DNA of 64,000 bases from Tillandsia leiboldiana (GCA_029204045.2 CM055063.1:43371562-43435561); one strand, 5' to 3'. Positions 35,875 through 46,305 are shown, counted from the stretch's first letter. Notes: a model not told the origin generated them from the letters alone. Program-made: numbers and translations.

Positions 35875-37554
35875 ATCTCCCCCTTTGGCAATTTCGTGAC
35901 AACACCCAAAAATACATAAAAGCGCTCAAGTCACTCATCTTAAACCAAAAAGTCGAAATTCAATGTTATCACCAAAACATTAATTTTCTTTGCGTGAAAG
36001 ATCCAATAAATACAAAATTACATTTGAACCAAACAGTCCTAGAACATACTCTATGACTTAGGACTTGGAGTCTTAAAGTGATGTAATTCCTGCAAAACAA
36101 AACTCCAAACAAAATCAAACGTTAGTCGTTAGAAATTAGAATCCTACATTTGATTCGTCCTTTTGGTTCTTTTGTTTTTCCGGCTCTTTCAACCTTTTCT
36201 TTATCTCCCCCTATCAAGAGCATCTCTAACATGTTCTCCATGTTCTCCCCCTGTCTTGAGCATTTATGTTCTCCCCATTTGTGATACGATCATTAATTTC
36301 CGTTCTCCCCCTTTTTGTCACAAATTGTCAAACAGTGAACATACTAGACAAAAGGAAATCACTAATAATATTAGTTCATAGAGAAAGAGAGATAAAAGCT
36401 CAGTTCTGGTATATAACAAAAATGCAGATTGCGTACCGGTACCAGAAATCAAATAATTTCTTGAAACAAATCCAGATTTTGGAATCTTTTCAAATATCGA
36501 TTTGTATTCCATCAAGAAATCAATTTAAGTGCTTTAAACAATGAATTCGATCCAATTAATTTCACGAAATTAAAAAGATTTACTCCTCAATCATGAAAAA
36601 CAAAGGTAAAGCATTATAAACCGTTTTTCATGTTATATTCATCAAACACAAGTCATCAAAAATAATCTTGAGATCCAAACTCTATCAAGATGTAACGGAT
36701 TTACAAAGATGACTTAGAGAGATTTCCAAATGACATCAATTTTGAATTTTTACCCTTTCAAATTTGAGATAAGCACTAAAATACCTAAGGGTGGCTCTTT
36801 GAGCATCTTTCAACTATCCCACCTTATACCAACCAGGAGATTGTTCAAAATATGAACTTTGAATTTAAATCTCCGAATGCTTCATCTAAAAAATTTCAAA
36901 AATATTTTTCTAGCATCCATAACATGTGGTAGCTTCACACACAAACCGGACGACCGGGGTGGCAGCTCTTTCCAACATGTGGTGGTAGTTTTCACACTCC
37001 TTTCGGATGTAACTCTTTCCACATCTTTTGCAATTCATTTATTTACCCTTGTAAGAATGCAATCTCTTACGTGAAAGAATCAAATTTCAAATTTTAGTCT
37101 ATCGGTTGTCTCACGTTTATCACAATGAATTCACACAACCGAGATAGATTAAGCATCTAAAGATCACACATGATTTCTAAAATTTGATGCTTATAATATC
37201 AAAAACTCCTATAATGAAGTATCTTCAAGATTATGATTATGGAGTAAAGTTGATAATTCATATAAAATTAAATTGGAGTGATTGAAAGTGAAAACCCTTT
37301 TTATTCAATGCACTTGTTCGTTAAAACCCTTTTGTTTAAAAACAAAATATAAAAACGAAGAGCATTGAAAACATGTAATGCAGAGATTAAGAAAAATATG
37401 AAAGGAAAACCAATCAAAGCATTACATATAGTCATAAGCTATTTAGAACTTAAGACAAGGAAAGATATCACCTTTCCGAATCCAAAATCGCCGGATCTTG
37501 GGTTGTCTTGATTCGTTGTGGCCCGGAGGTAATAGCTTTGACTGTTGGTCCACC
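35875..37554 (-). other. SIR-C post-gag non-coding region with PPT cluster
   Basis: Counterpart of 28118-29722. Pyrimidine runs CTCCCCCT near 35877, 36207, 36246 and 36304 are the repeated purine tracts of the minus strand. I see no pol remnant. Confidence 0.65.
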
Positions 37555-39399
37555 TTAGGTCTTTGCCTCGCAATGATCCACTTGTATGATTGATGTTGTG
37601 GCTCGGACCTTTGGTGGGTTGAGTGAACTCCTTTGACTTGATGTATCTTTTGAGTCCGTTGAGTCCGCTCCGTAGATGAAGTTGCCGAAGAATTTTTCTC
37701 TCTTTTTCGAGCAATCCTTCACCAAATGTCCTTCAAGTCCACAAAGGTGACACGTTCTTCCTTTCAATTTGAATGTGGAACTTGAAGCATGCACAGTTTG
37801 ATCCTTTTTAAATCCCAAACCAACCTTGCTTGTTTGACCTAATCCGGACATACAATCAAGTTTCTCGGAACCGGTTGAAATCCTTTGTATGTCGGATTTA
37901 AGTTGATGAACTTGCTTGGTCAAAGCTTGGTTGGTGACATGAATCTCCTCAAACTGTTTTTCTAGAAAACCAATCTTGTCCATATATGATTTAGCGTTTG
38001 TCTCCGATTGGTTTAGCTTTTCTTGGAGGATTTTATTGTTATCCAATAAACGCTCTCGATCCTCCTCGAGATCATGAAGTTTTATCTTTAAAGCTTGATT
38101 CTCGTCTTGAACTTCAAGTCGTTGCTTCCTCAACTTCTTGATATGCTTGGCCATCTTCTTTGATTCCGCAAGAAGTTGTTGGTATGCCTCAACGAGTTCT
38201 TCTTCGTCCGACTCCCCCTCACTTGATGACTCTCCGCCGGTTGTTGATGTTTCATACAAAATCAAAGGAGTAGAGTCAGTGACTAAAGATGATAAACACA
38301 AATTAGAAGAGGGAAATTGAGAGGCATGAAAAGCAACGGCGTTTTCCTCTTTACTTGAGGTCGATTCATTAGAAGTAGAATCGTCCCAAGTTTTCGCTTG
38401 CAAAGCCTTCTTTTTGTATGATTTCTTAGAAGGACAATCCGTTGAAAAATGGCCGTAGCCTTTGCATCGATAGCATTGGATTTTCCCTTCGAAATCATCT
38501 TTTTCTTTTTCTTTAGAAGGTTTTGCAACACCTTTGAGTTTAGAGGATTTAGAACCCGATGATCCTTTAGATTGTTTCGTGGATGAAGATCCATCGGTTC
38601 GATTCTTCCAAAATTTCCGACGAAATTTCTTTGTGATCCGCGCCAATTGTTCTTCAAAATCGGCAAAAGAGATTTCATCGTCGGAACTTGATTCGCTATC
38701 TTCTTCCTTTGTGGATTTGAATGCAATACCTGTAAGCTTAGAAGAAGACTTGGAAGAAACTTGATTAGTAGGAAAAGTCATCTCATAAGTTTGCAAAGCA
38801 CCTACTAATTCCTCTACACTCATCTCATCCGGATGACTAACGGTTTCAATGGCGGTAACCTTTGCCCTAAACCGTTCCGGAAGAGTCCGAAGTATCTTTC
38901 TTACAATTTTCGACTCCGGGATCTTTTCTCCTAAATTAGCACATGTATTTATTACATCTTGAAGTCTAGTGTAATAATCTGTAAACAATTCATGCTCTTC
39001 CATATGAATAGAGTCAAATTGACTTGTAAGCATCTGGAGCTTTTGAATTTTTACAAGATTAGTACCCTCATGTGTAATTTTGAGAATATCCCAAATTTCC
39101 TTCGCGGTTTCACACGCGGAAATTCTTGTGAACTCAGTCGAGGAAAGAGAGTTAAAAAGGGCGTTCATACCTTTCCCATTGTAAGAAGATCTTTCGAGTT
39201 CCTCTTTGGACCATCTAGAGCGAGGTTTTGGGGTAGTAGAATTTCCTACTTCCTCAACAGGATGCACCCAACCGTATTCCACGGTTTGCCATACCCGCTC
39301 ATCAATTAAGATAAGAAAAGCTCTCATCCGCACTTTCCAATAAGCATAATTGGTCCCATCAAAAAGAGGTCTATAAATATTACCACTTTCACCCATCAT
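37555..39399 (-). CDS. gag: Gag of SIR-C, C terminus altered by frameshift
   Basis: 614 codons from MMGESGNIYRPLFDG just after the PBS. It has the copia Gag domain, zinc knuckle CYRCKGYGHFSTDC, a coiled coil and a second knuckle CHLCGLEGHLVKDC, colinear with SIR-B Gag. Just past the second knuckle (CSKKREK) the frame shifts, so the last ~85 residues of SIR-B (the basic tail ending KSYKWITARQRP-like, then PCLK) are replaced by about 50 unrelated residues. One proline of SIR-B's N terminus (RPPLFDG) is also missing. Particle formation may survive because the structured parts are intact; this is inference. A pol is absent here too. Confidence 0.78.
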   Translation of the reverse strand: MMGESGNIYRPLFDGTNYAYWKVRMRAFLILIDERVWQTVEYGWVHPVEEVGNSTTPKPRSRWSKEELERSSYNGKGMNALFNSLSSTEFTRISACETAKEIWDILKITHEGTNLVKIQKLQMLTSQFDSIHMEEHELFTDYYTRLQDVINTCANLGEKIPESKIVRKILRTLPERFRAKVTAIETVSHPDEMSVEELVGALQTYEMTFPTNQVSSKSSSKLTGIAFKSTKEEDSESSSDDEISFADFEEQLARITKKFRRKFWKNRTDGSSSTKQSKGSSGSKSSKLKGVAKPSKEKEKDDFEGKIQCYRCKGYGHFSTDCPSKKSYKKKALQAKTWDDSTSNESTSSKEENAVAFHASQFPSSNLCLSSLVTDSTPLILYETSTTGGESSSEGESDEEELVEAYQQLLAESKKMAKHIKKLRKQRLEVQDENQALKIKLHDLEEDRERLLDNNKILQEKLNQSETNAKSYMDKIGFLEKQFEEIHVTNQALTKQVHQLKSDIQRISTGSEKLDCMSGLGQTSKVGLGFKKDQTVHASSSTFKLKGRTCHLCGLEGHLVKDCSKKREKFFGNFIYGADSTDSKDTSSQRSSLNPPKVRATTSIIQVDHCEAKT

Positions 39400-39420
39400 G
39401 ATAGATAAACCTAAAACCCT

Positions 39421-39431
39421 CTCTGATACCA
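39421..39431 (-). promoter_or_regulatory. Primer-binding site of SIR-C
   Basis: The minus strand reads TGGTATCAGAG, then AGGG where SIR-B has CGGG, a one-base departure from the initiator-Met tRNA match. It lies two bases from the 5' LTR. Confidence 0.85.
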
Positions 39432-39433
39432 AT

Positions 39434-40828
39434 TGTAGGTTTTTATAGGATCCACAAGGATCTAAATAGGTACTATCAAACAACTAGAGGGGGGGTGAAT
39501 AGGTGTAATACTTATAAAACCAAATCTCAGTGCAAAATAAAAACCAATGCGGAAAATAAAAACAGCACACCGAGATATACGTGGAAACTCCAATCCAGGA
39601 GAAAAACCACGGGACCAACACGCAATAACAATCCACTAAGAATAGAAGAATAACAAGGTGATTACCGACTCCACTGACTCAACCCCTCCTTCAGCTTCTT
39701 CGGACCTTGCGCTGTCCGGTTGGATGTCCACGCAATAACAATCCACTAAGAAAAGAAGAATAACAAGGTGATTACCGTCTCCACGGATTTAACCCCTCCT
39801 TCAATTTCTTCGGACCTCGCCCTCCACCGATTGCACGTCCACTGCACACATTCGAATCCACGAACGCCACTCGAATCCACGAGCACATGTTTCGAATCCA
39901 CGAAACGCCTTTAGCACACCGAATCCACGATGCCACGTCGAATCCACGACGCAAACTCAGTCGATAAGAATATTGACTTCGATGGTGATCCTTTGCTTAG
40001 ATTCTCATTGAGGAACCGTAGAAGAAATCTCTAAGCAAAGATTAGATCAATTCGACGAAAGATATGTTCTTGAAAGAACCGTCGAATTGACCTAAAAGAG
40101 GCTATTAAGAAGAACGATGAAAACCTAGCCTCTAGGGTTGCTCTCAAGTGTTTAATTAATTAATCGGTAGAGAACCCACGTTTTAGAGAAACCCTAAACG
40201 TCTATTTATAGTTTAGAAACCTTTGGAAAGAGATAAGAATCAAAAACATACCTTATCTGGAAATTTTCAGGACGGCGATCCGGATCGGATTTACTGCGAT
40301 CCGGATCGTCGTAACGAGATTGACGATTCCAGAAAACCAAGGGTTCGGGATCCAGATTGCAAGGTCCGATCCGGATCATTCATGCAATTCAGCAAAGTCC
40401 CATGTTCGGGATCCGGATTGGAATAGGCTTGGATCCGGATTGGATTTGCACAAGAACTAATACCCTTCGGGATCCGGATTGCAAGGTCTGATCCGGATCC
40501 TGAACATGTCCCATGTCCAGTTTTTGATTTTTATGCAATTAAAAGATCATCCAAGTGTTTCTACACTATAAGAAAGTATTCGGATCACCACAATTATTTA
40601 GTTAAACATACCTGATCCTCTTGAATACTTTCTTCTTAAGATTGATGTAACTGATCCACAATTCTTCAACTTCAATCTTCAAGACTCAAGACACTGAGTG
40701 TCAACTTGAGCTCTTGTTGAATCTTCTCTAAGTCTTTGATTGCTGATTGACAATTTGATCCCTTTAAGACTCCGACTCAACTCACTGACTTGACTCACGA
40801 AATATGCCAACACCAAAATGCCGTAACA
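39434..40828 (-). repeat. SIR-C 5' LTR
   Basis: 1395 bp, TGTAGG...GTAACA in plus reading. TATA at 40203-40210 (minus), palindrome cluster about 40275-40505. It is followed by the CTCCC duplicate at 40829. Confidence 0.9.
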
Positions 40829-41363
40829 CTCCCCGCACCGTGGACTGCGCGCACAACACCGCACCAACCACGATCTGCCACGTGTCCACCCCCGGTCCAC
40901 CGTGCACCCGCGCCATTCCCGTGGACCGCGCCTACTACGCCCGCCAACCGGGAGCCGCCACGTGGCCAGCGCCCGGGTGTACGCCTCCGCGGTGGACCGC
41001 GCGCCTCCGCCGCCGCCAGCCGCCGCGCTCCGCCGCTCGCCCCACCGCCGGCGCTTCTCCGGCCGCCGGAACAATACCCCACACCTCGAAATCCGTGCCG
41101 GGTCATCCGGGCTCCGAAAAATCCAAGTAAATAGCCCGTTTCGATCGTTTTCGCGCGCCGAATCCAAATCCGATATCCGATTTGCCAAATTCCACTTCTA
41201 AAATTTCTCAAAAATTCTCGGAAAAGCAAACTTGATCCGTTTTTCATGCCGGGTCCAAATCTTGGGTCCAAAATGTGCGTAAACACCTCTAACACTCAAC
41301 CGGGGTCTCCAGAAGTCACAGATCCAACAATAATCCAAACGTGGGAATTTCCGGGTCCTCACA
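40829..41363 (-). repeat. F1 LTR-f, right segment (5' end in element sense)
   Basis: It resumes LTR-f after SIR-C and ends GGGTCCTCACA directly against the GAACA duplication. No PPT follows, because this is the outermost 5' LTR of the array. It contains two CACGTG motifs and the conserved U3 stretch CCAAGTAAATAG. Confidence 0.88.
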
Positions 41364-41368
41364 GAACA

Positions 41369-42800
41369 GATCATCAATACGTGGCAGGGGGTATTTGTTC
41401 TTCACCGTGACCCGGTTTATCTCCCGATAATCTATGCATAAACGTAGACTCCCATCCATCTTGTCAATGGGTAGGCAGGGCAGCTGCCACGATATGAGGC
41501 TCTCGCTCTTATTCCGGAGGTTTTCCGCCATCCCAACAGGGGTGCTTCCACCTCACCCACAATTACCCTTCCGTTCGAGGTTCAGCTGTGGCCCCAAGTC
41601 CGCGGACTCAGATGGTATGGTTTGAACCTAGGTCTACCCTTGTCACTAGAGTTCGTCTCTCCGGTGGAGTCGCTCCCCACGGTGGGGTGAGCCTCCTTGC
41701 CGGTTGTAGTGGTGTCTCCCTAGCCATCCTGCTAGCTTAACCCCCAATCGAGGTCTTCCCCCTAGCACTTATTACACCAGGAACTCACTCGCCCGTGCAG
41801 GCTGGGGAGGGCTTAGCTAAAAGCCTAAGAGGGCTTCTCCCCATAACCAGAATACACCTCCCCTAAAGCGGAATTCAGGAGAACGGCACGGGTAGATGGG
41901 GAAATGAGGATTTTTCTCCTAACAGTACAGGGTAGGGCGAGAAATAGGAGAGGGAGAGAGAATCGGACAATTGTTGGGTGCTCAGGTGTAATAGGTACTC
42001 CTAAATCGAAGAGGAAACTAAAAGCATTACCTGCTATTACTCTTTACGGGACATCGCGTCCTCTATCGGGGCAGTTCGGGGGACCCGACCATAACCTTTG
42101 GGTCAACGACGCACAGCATGACGGGGCAGTGACCCAAAATCGTCGTGATCTGCCATGTGTTGACTGCCAGGGAGGTCCTTCTGCGGGGCGGGGGCTGCGG
42201 CGTTTCCTTGTTCCTCCTGTTGCGGTGTTGGGGTGGTAGTGGATGGTCTCTGGGGGCATGAGGCGCGGGAGTGGCCCGGCTTGCCACAACAGAAACAATG
42301 GTTGTACCTCCATGGACAACCCGTCACCTGGTGTGCACTCCCACAGATGACGCAAGGCTTTCCTAAAGGTTCTGGTCCTCCCGTCGATGCACGGCCGAGT
42401 TCCTGCTCTGTCTTCGGGCGTTTGGTTGCCCGGCCTCCCTAAAAAAGGTTCCCCCCAGGACGGGGGTGGGGATACCTCTGGCCCTGATATAGTCCGGGGT
42501 GCCCCCGTTGGGCACGCGCGTCGGCGAGCTTCCGCTCCACCCAGGTGGCCGTATCAACCGCCTCTCGAAAGGTGGGAAATCCTGCGGTTGGTATCCCACG
42601 AAGAGTGTCACCCCTGGTGCTGTGCACAAAATGGTCGGTACTCCCTATGCCCTGTGTCAGTAAGCACAATCGCTCGGTGAGGGTAAGCAGTTGCCCAGCC
42701 ACGTCGCGCAACTGGTTTCGGAGTAAGCGGTTTGCCGCGGCTGCTGAGTCCATCCTATCCATTTCAGCGTTGCCGATTAATGATCACGTCCGGCTGTTAT
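41369..42800 (-). pseudogene. F3 gypsy gag, protease and start of RT (broken)
   Basis: Minus strand, downward from about 42762: Gag fragment (MDRMDSAAAANRLL...VERKLADARAQRG), a zinc knuckle CFCCGKPGHSRASC (CX2CX4HX4C, 42256-42297), and a degraded protease stretch (AMSRKE-like near 42050). A poorly recognisable 350-bp stretch follows (about 41640-41990). The RT start is MDGSLRLCIDYREINRVTVKNKYPLPRIDDLF ending at the F1 insertion. Every module is frameshifted or eroded. It continues in 11802-14367. Confidence 0.78.
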
Positions 42801-43006
42801 CTGTGCATACAAAGAAATCGCGTCAATCCTAGTTCACTTGGTCTAACACCTTGACCTACGAACTCCGGGACTCTATCCCTTTTTTTTTCCCCGTGCTCAC
42901 GCTCGTACATTACACACCTACACCTTGGTTATCAACTTGGTTAGTTACTTGTGGTGTTGCACTCTGTGGATGTTGGTCACTGACCGCCGTGGTTAAAGTC
43001 GTTTTT

Positions 43007-43017
43007 CTCTGATACCA
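43007..43017 (-). promoter_or_regulatory. Primer-binding site of F3
   Basis: The minus strand reads TGGTATCAGAG, seven bases from the LTR end ...GGGGCGTGACA. The match to initiator-Met tRNA stops one base earlier than in F1. Confidence 0.8.
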
Positions 43018-43809
43018 TATAATCTGTCACGCCCCGGAGGTTCTAAAAGAGCGGAAAAACGTATCTATTTTTTTTTTTTCAAATGAACCTTGCCTCCGGT
43101 GCACGCCAGATCCGCCACATATACAAATTCACTCCCCAAACGGGCGGAGCCTCCTTTGTATATGTACGGCGTTCCGAACACGACTAGTACTTTAACCATG
43201 CAATCATTGAGCAATAAGAAGGAGAGATCACACTTAACCATATAGTAATAATCACCACATCGCGATGAAAGGATAAATCCATGGGTTTGGAAGACGGTGT
43301 CCACACGACCCCCGATTTTACAAAACGTTTTCGTAAACTCTTTTACGCTGCAATATTGCTTGAAAGGATAAATCCACGGGTTTAGAAATCAGTGTCCACA
43401 CGACACTTGGTTTGAAAACGCTTTTGGAACCATGTTTATGTTTGAAAACAAGTCGCATTCATAAATCTCAATAATCAAAGATATGTGAAGTCATTCCTAC
43501 ACTAAGATCTCAATCCAACATTCACAATAAGCCATCCACAAGCAATCACAGACAAACTAACCAAAAATAATGCGAGATAACCATAAAACTGAGAAGTTTA
43601 ATAGCCTCAATGGCTAGGGTCCTCTAATCGCTGCCTCACCATCGTCCCGGTTCCCACCCCTGCTCGGACCTGTCACAGTGTGGGTAGTCAGTGACTGATA
43701 AAGTAGATGATAAACAAGTAAATGCTGTAAAACTGTAAAGAACAAACCGATACACCAGAGCATTCACTTCCCCCTCATGATTCGCTAAATCCCCTGTCAC
43801 AAACACACT

Positions 43810-43895
43810 GGGCACCTACCCCAGATTTAAAACATGTTGGGCACCAACCCCAGATTTAAAACATGCTGGGTACCAACACCAGATACCACGCTCAT
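43810..43895. repeat. 29-bp tandem repeat in the F3 LTR
   Basis: Three units starting at 43810, 43839 and 43868, of the form GGGCACCAACCCCAGATTT... with a few substitutions. No coding frame. Confidence 0.75.
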
Positions 43896-44344
43896 TTCTT
43901 GGTGCCTCCAACCCCTCTACTGCCCAAGGAGCAGTCGCCTCACCGTGAGGGGTCCCCATCATCCCTAGTCGTGGGGTACACGGGTAATCTTACCATCTTT
44001 CCGAAAAAATACACCCTGTGCGGTGGCCAAACCGCCAGTGTGCGTGTAAGCAAATATGAGCTTTTAAAACAGTATCGCGACCTCAGCCGCCTCAGTTAGA
44101 AAATAAACGGGATTCACATGCAATGGGGTTAGACAGTTTACCGAAACATCTACTTTAATCTCACAAAAACACGGGAATGACTATACACCGAAATACCGAA
44201 AAAGTACCCACCTCAAGTTTCGTCGACCGGAATCCCGCAAATCGACCCGCACCTTCGGACGACACCCGGACCTAAAAGAAAGTCCCCCAATAGGGCATAA
44301 GAGGTAAGATAAACTCTCATAAGAAAAGCAGAACTCCGAAAATG

Positions 44345-45070
44345 CAAACAAGAGGATTAGCGACTCGCGGTGGCGGCGGCGACGAAGCGGCCCCCGCGCT
44401 GCACGCGCACCGCGTGCGGTGCAGCCGCGCGGGCGCTTGCCCCACGCGGTGCAAGCGGCGGCCGCACGGGCCCCAGCTCCGCGCGGCGATGCGGCGGCCG
44501 TGCGGGCACCAGCTCTGCGCTGCGCATGCTGCGGCCGTGTGGCACTTGTCCCGAGCGGCGCATGCGGCGGCCGCGCGGGCTGCAGCCCCGCGCGCCGCAA
44601 GCTGCGGCTGCGCGGCGCCAGCCCCGCGCGGCACATATTGCGGCCGCACGGGCTCCAGCCCGCGCGCCGCGTGCGGTGCAGCCGCGCGGGCGCCTGCCCC
44701 GCGCGGCGCCGCATGCGGTGCGCCGGCGGCCGCGCGGGCTCCAGCCCCGCGCGGCACGCACGTGCCGCGTGTGTTGCAGCCGCGCGGGCGCCTGCCCCGC
44801 GCGGCGCCGCATGCGGTGCGCCGGCGGCCGCGCGGGCTCCAGCCCCGCGTGGCATGCACGCGCCGCGTGTGTTGCAGCCGCGCGGGCGCCTGCCCAGCGC
44901 GGCGCCGCACGCGGTGCGGCGGTGGCCGCGCGGGCTCTAGCCCGCGCGGCGCATGCGACGCGACTGTTGGGCTCTAGCCCCGCGCGGCACGCGCACGCCG
45001 CGTGCGGTGCAGCCGCGCGGGTGCCTGCCCCGTGCGGCGCCGCACGCGGTGCGGCGGCGGCGGTGCCCTA
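44345..45070. repeat. GC-rich tandem repeat region in the F3 LTR
   Basis: Degenerate tandem units built from GCCGCGCGGGC, GCCCCGCGCGGC and GCATGCGGTGC. The clearest units, at about 44680-44760, 44780-44860 and 44875-44940, are near-copies. It is extremely CpG-rich and full of inverted repeats, which keeps all six frames open. Confidence 0.75.
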
Positions 45071-45763
45071 GGGCTTCACGGCGGCGGCGGTAAGAGTAAC
45101 AAGAACGGCGAAAGACCCCAAACATCAAACCCTAAAACCATGAAATCGTAAGGAAACAGCGCTAACCTCGATCTATCGGGGACGATGATCCGATCTTGTG
45201 CTTCGCCGCGCTTAGGATCCAGATCCACTTCCCGTAGATGACGGCGTCTCGTTCTCCGGTCTCCGGCACGTCGATCGGGGCGATCGGGTTCCTTCGCTTT
45301 CTCCCTCTCTCTTTCTTTTTCCTCCGGTTAGGGTTCCATTTTCTTTTCTCTTTTCTCTCTTTTCTCTCTTTTCTCTCCGGCTAGGTTTTCTCTTTTCTTT
45401 CGGGAAAACAGATTTTTTCCTTGTACGTACGATAAAATTCACATCCGGATATTAAATAATTAATTAATAATTATTTAATCATAAGAGATAATTCCTTATC
45501 TTCTCGAAAAGCGTGCCCGATCTTTTGCACGGATTCCAATGCACACTACGGTTACCGCGATCCTAAAAACCCCTTTATGGGGGATCCGTAAGTCAAAATT
45601 CGGATCCGGTCGCACCACCGTTCATCATTTTTCGAGCTCTATCACAGAAAAATACCCGCACCACATGATAATCAGTTTAAGAAAACCCGTTAATTCGATT
45701 TCCTCTAACTTATACTTTATTAGCAGGAGGGTAAAGCGTTACACGAAAAGTTGTGATATTACA

Positions 45764-46124
45764 CTCCGCCGCCTGCCCGCGCCGCCGCGCTCCGCCGCCC
45801 GCCGCCGCCGCCGGCGCTGCCCCGTCGGCCGAAAAAGTAAATCGTACCTCGTAATCCATGTACGGGCATCCGGGCTCCGAAAAATACAAGTAAATAGTCC
45901 ATTTTCATCGTTTTCGCGCGCTGAATCCAAATCCGATGTCCGTTTAGCCAAATTTCACATCAAAAAATTGCCAAAAATTTCCGGAGAAGCAAACTTGATC
46001 CGTTTTTCGTGCCGGGTCCAAATCTGGGGTTCCATTTGCATGCAATCATCTCCAACACACATCATAGGTCTCCAGAAGTCACTGATCACACTGCAAGCTC
46101 TCTGAGGAGATCCGGGTCATCACA
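45764..46124 (-). mobile_element. F1-like LTR fragment hosting F3
   Basis: Homologous to the right part of the F1 LTR (compare 15870-16236), including CATCCGGGCTCCGAAAAAT, AAGTAAATAG and CGCGCGCTGAATCC, and ending GTCATCACA. It is more diverged than the array LTRs. It begins exactly at the F3 LTR end, so F3 inserted into it. No PPT follows at 46125, so this is an outer LTR end or a solo LTR. Confidence 0.72.
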
Positions 46125-46305
46125 CCTTTAGCATAAACTCTAAAGGCGTCGAATCGTTCAACGCCTTTAATATAATGAAGAAGGCGTTGAATCGTTCAGC
46201 GCCGAATCGTTCAGCGCTTTTAATATAATGAATAAGTCGCTGAATCGTTCATCGCTTTTAGCATAAACTCTAAAGCCGCCGAATTGTTCAGCGCCTTCTA
46301 CACCA
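46125..46305. repeat. Cluster of GGCGTTGAA-TCG-TTCAACGCC hairpins
   Basis: Four to five related units of about 30-45 bp. The clearest has a 9-bp stem (GGCGTTGAA/TTCAACGCC-type) around TCG. Units are separated by TTTAATATAATGAA-like spacers, and TTTAGCATAAACTCTAAAG occurs near both ends. No reading frame. It could be a small MITE-like element or a solo-LTR derivative. Confidence 0.6.

Larger units (their letters stand above)
34480..40828 (-). mobile_element. SIR-C: gag-only Sirevirus-like copia element, inverted
   Basis: CTCCC duplications at 34475-34479 and 40829-40833. Two 1395-bp LTRs (34480-35874 and 39434-40828) flank a 3.56-kb internal region with PBS at 39421-39431, gag at 37555-39399 and purine tracts at about 35877-36310. 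It has the simple two-LTR layout without the extra left fragment seen in SIR-A/B. It lies inside F1 LTR-f, so it is younger than that LTR. Confidence 0.9.
14373..41363 (-). mobile_element. F1 multi-LTR array inserted in the F3 RT gene
   Basis: A single 5-bp target-site duplication encloses four F1 LTRs (14373-16236, 18090-19976, 21755-23613, 31750-41363) and three internal regions, all minus strand. The last internal region holds SIR-B and the last LTR holds SIR-C. Without the SIR insertions the array would be about 14 kb. An ordinary insertion has two LTRs, so recombination between LTRs after insertion or integration of concatenated cDNA is needed. No gap lies within it. Confidence 0.82.
43025..45763 (-). 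mobile_element. F3 gypsy 5' LTR
   Basis: About 2.74 kb, TGTCACGCCCCGGAGG to GTGATATTACA, with the PBS on its left and F1-like sequence on its right. It contains two ~100-bp related blocks near 43264 and 43360, a 29-bp tandem repeat (43810-43895), a GC-rich tandem region (about 44345-45070), a CT-rich stretch (45300-45390) and an AT-rich perfect hairpin (45451-45479). The long open frames in the GC-rich part are compositional. Confidence 0.8.

Noticed and set aside
44181..45071. Long open frames on both strands encoding Ala/Arg/Gly-rich proteins
   Set aside because: All frames are open because the GC-rich tandem repeat lacks stop triplets. The region is inside the F3 LTR and no domain is recognisable.
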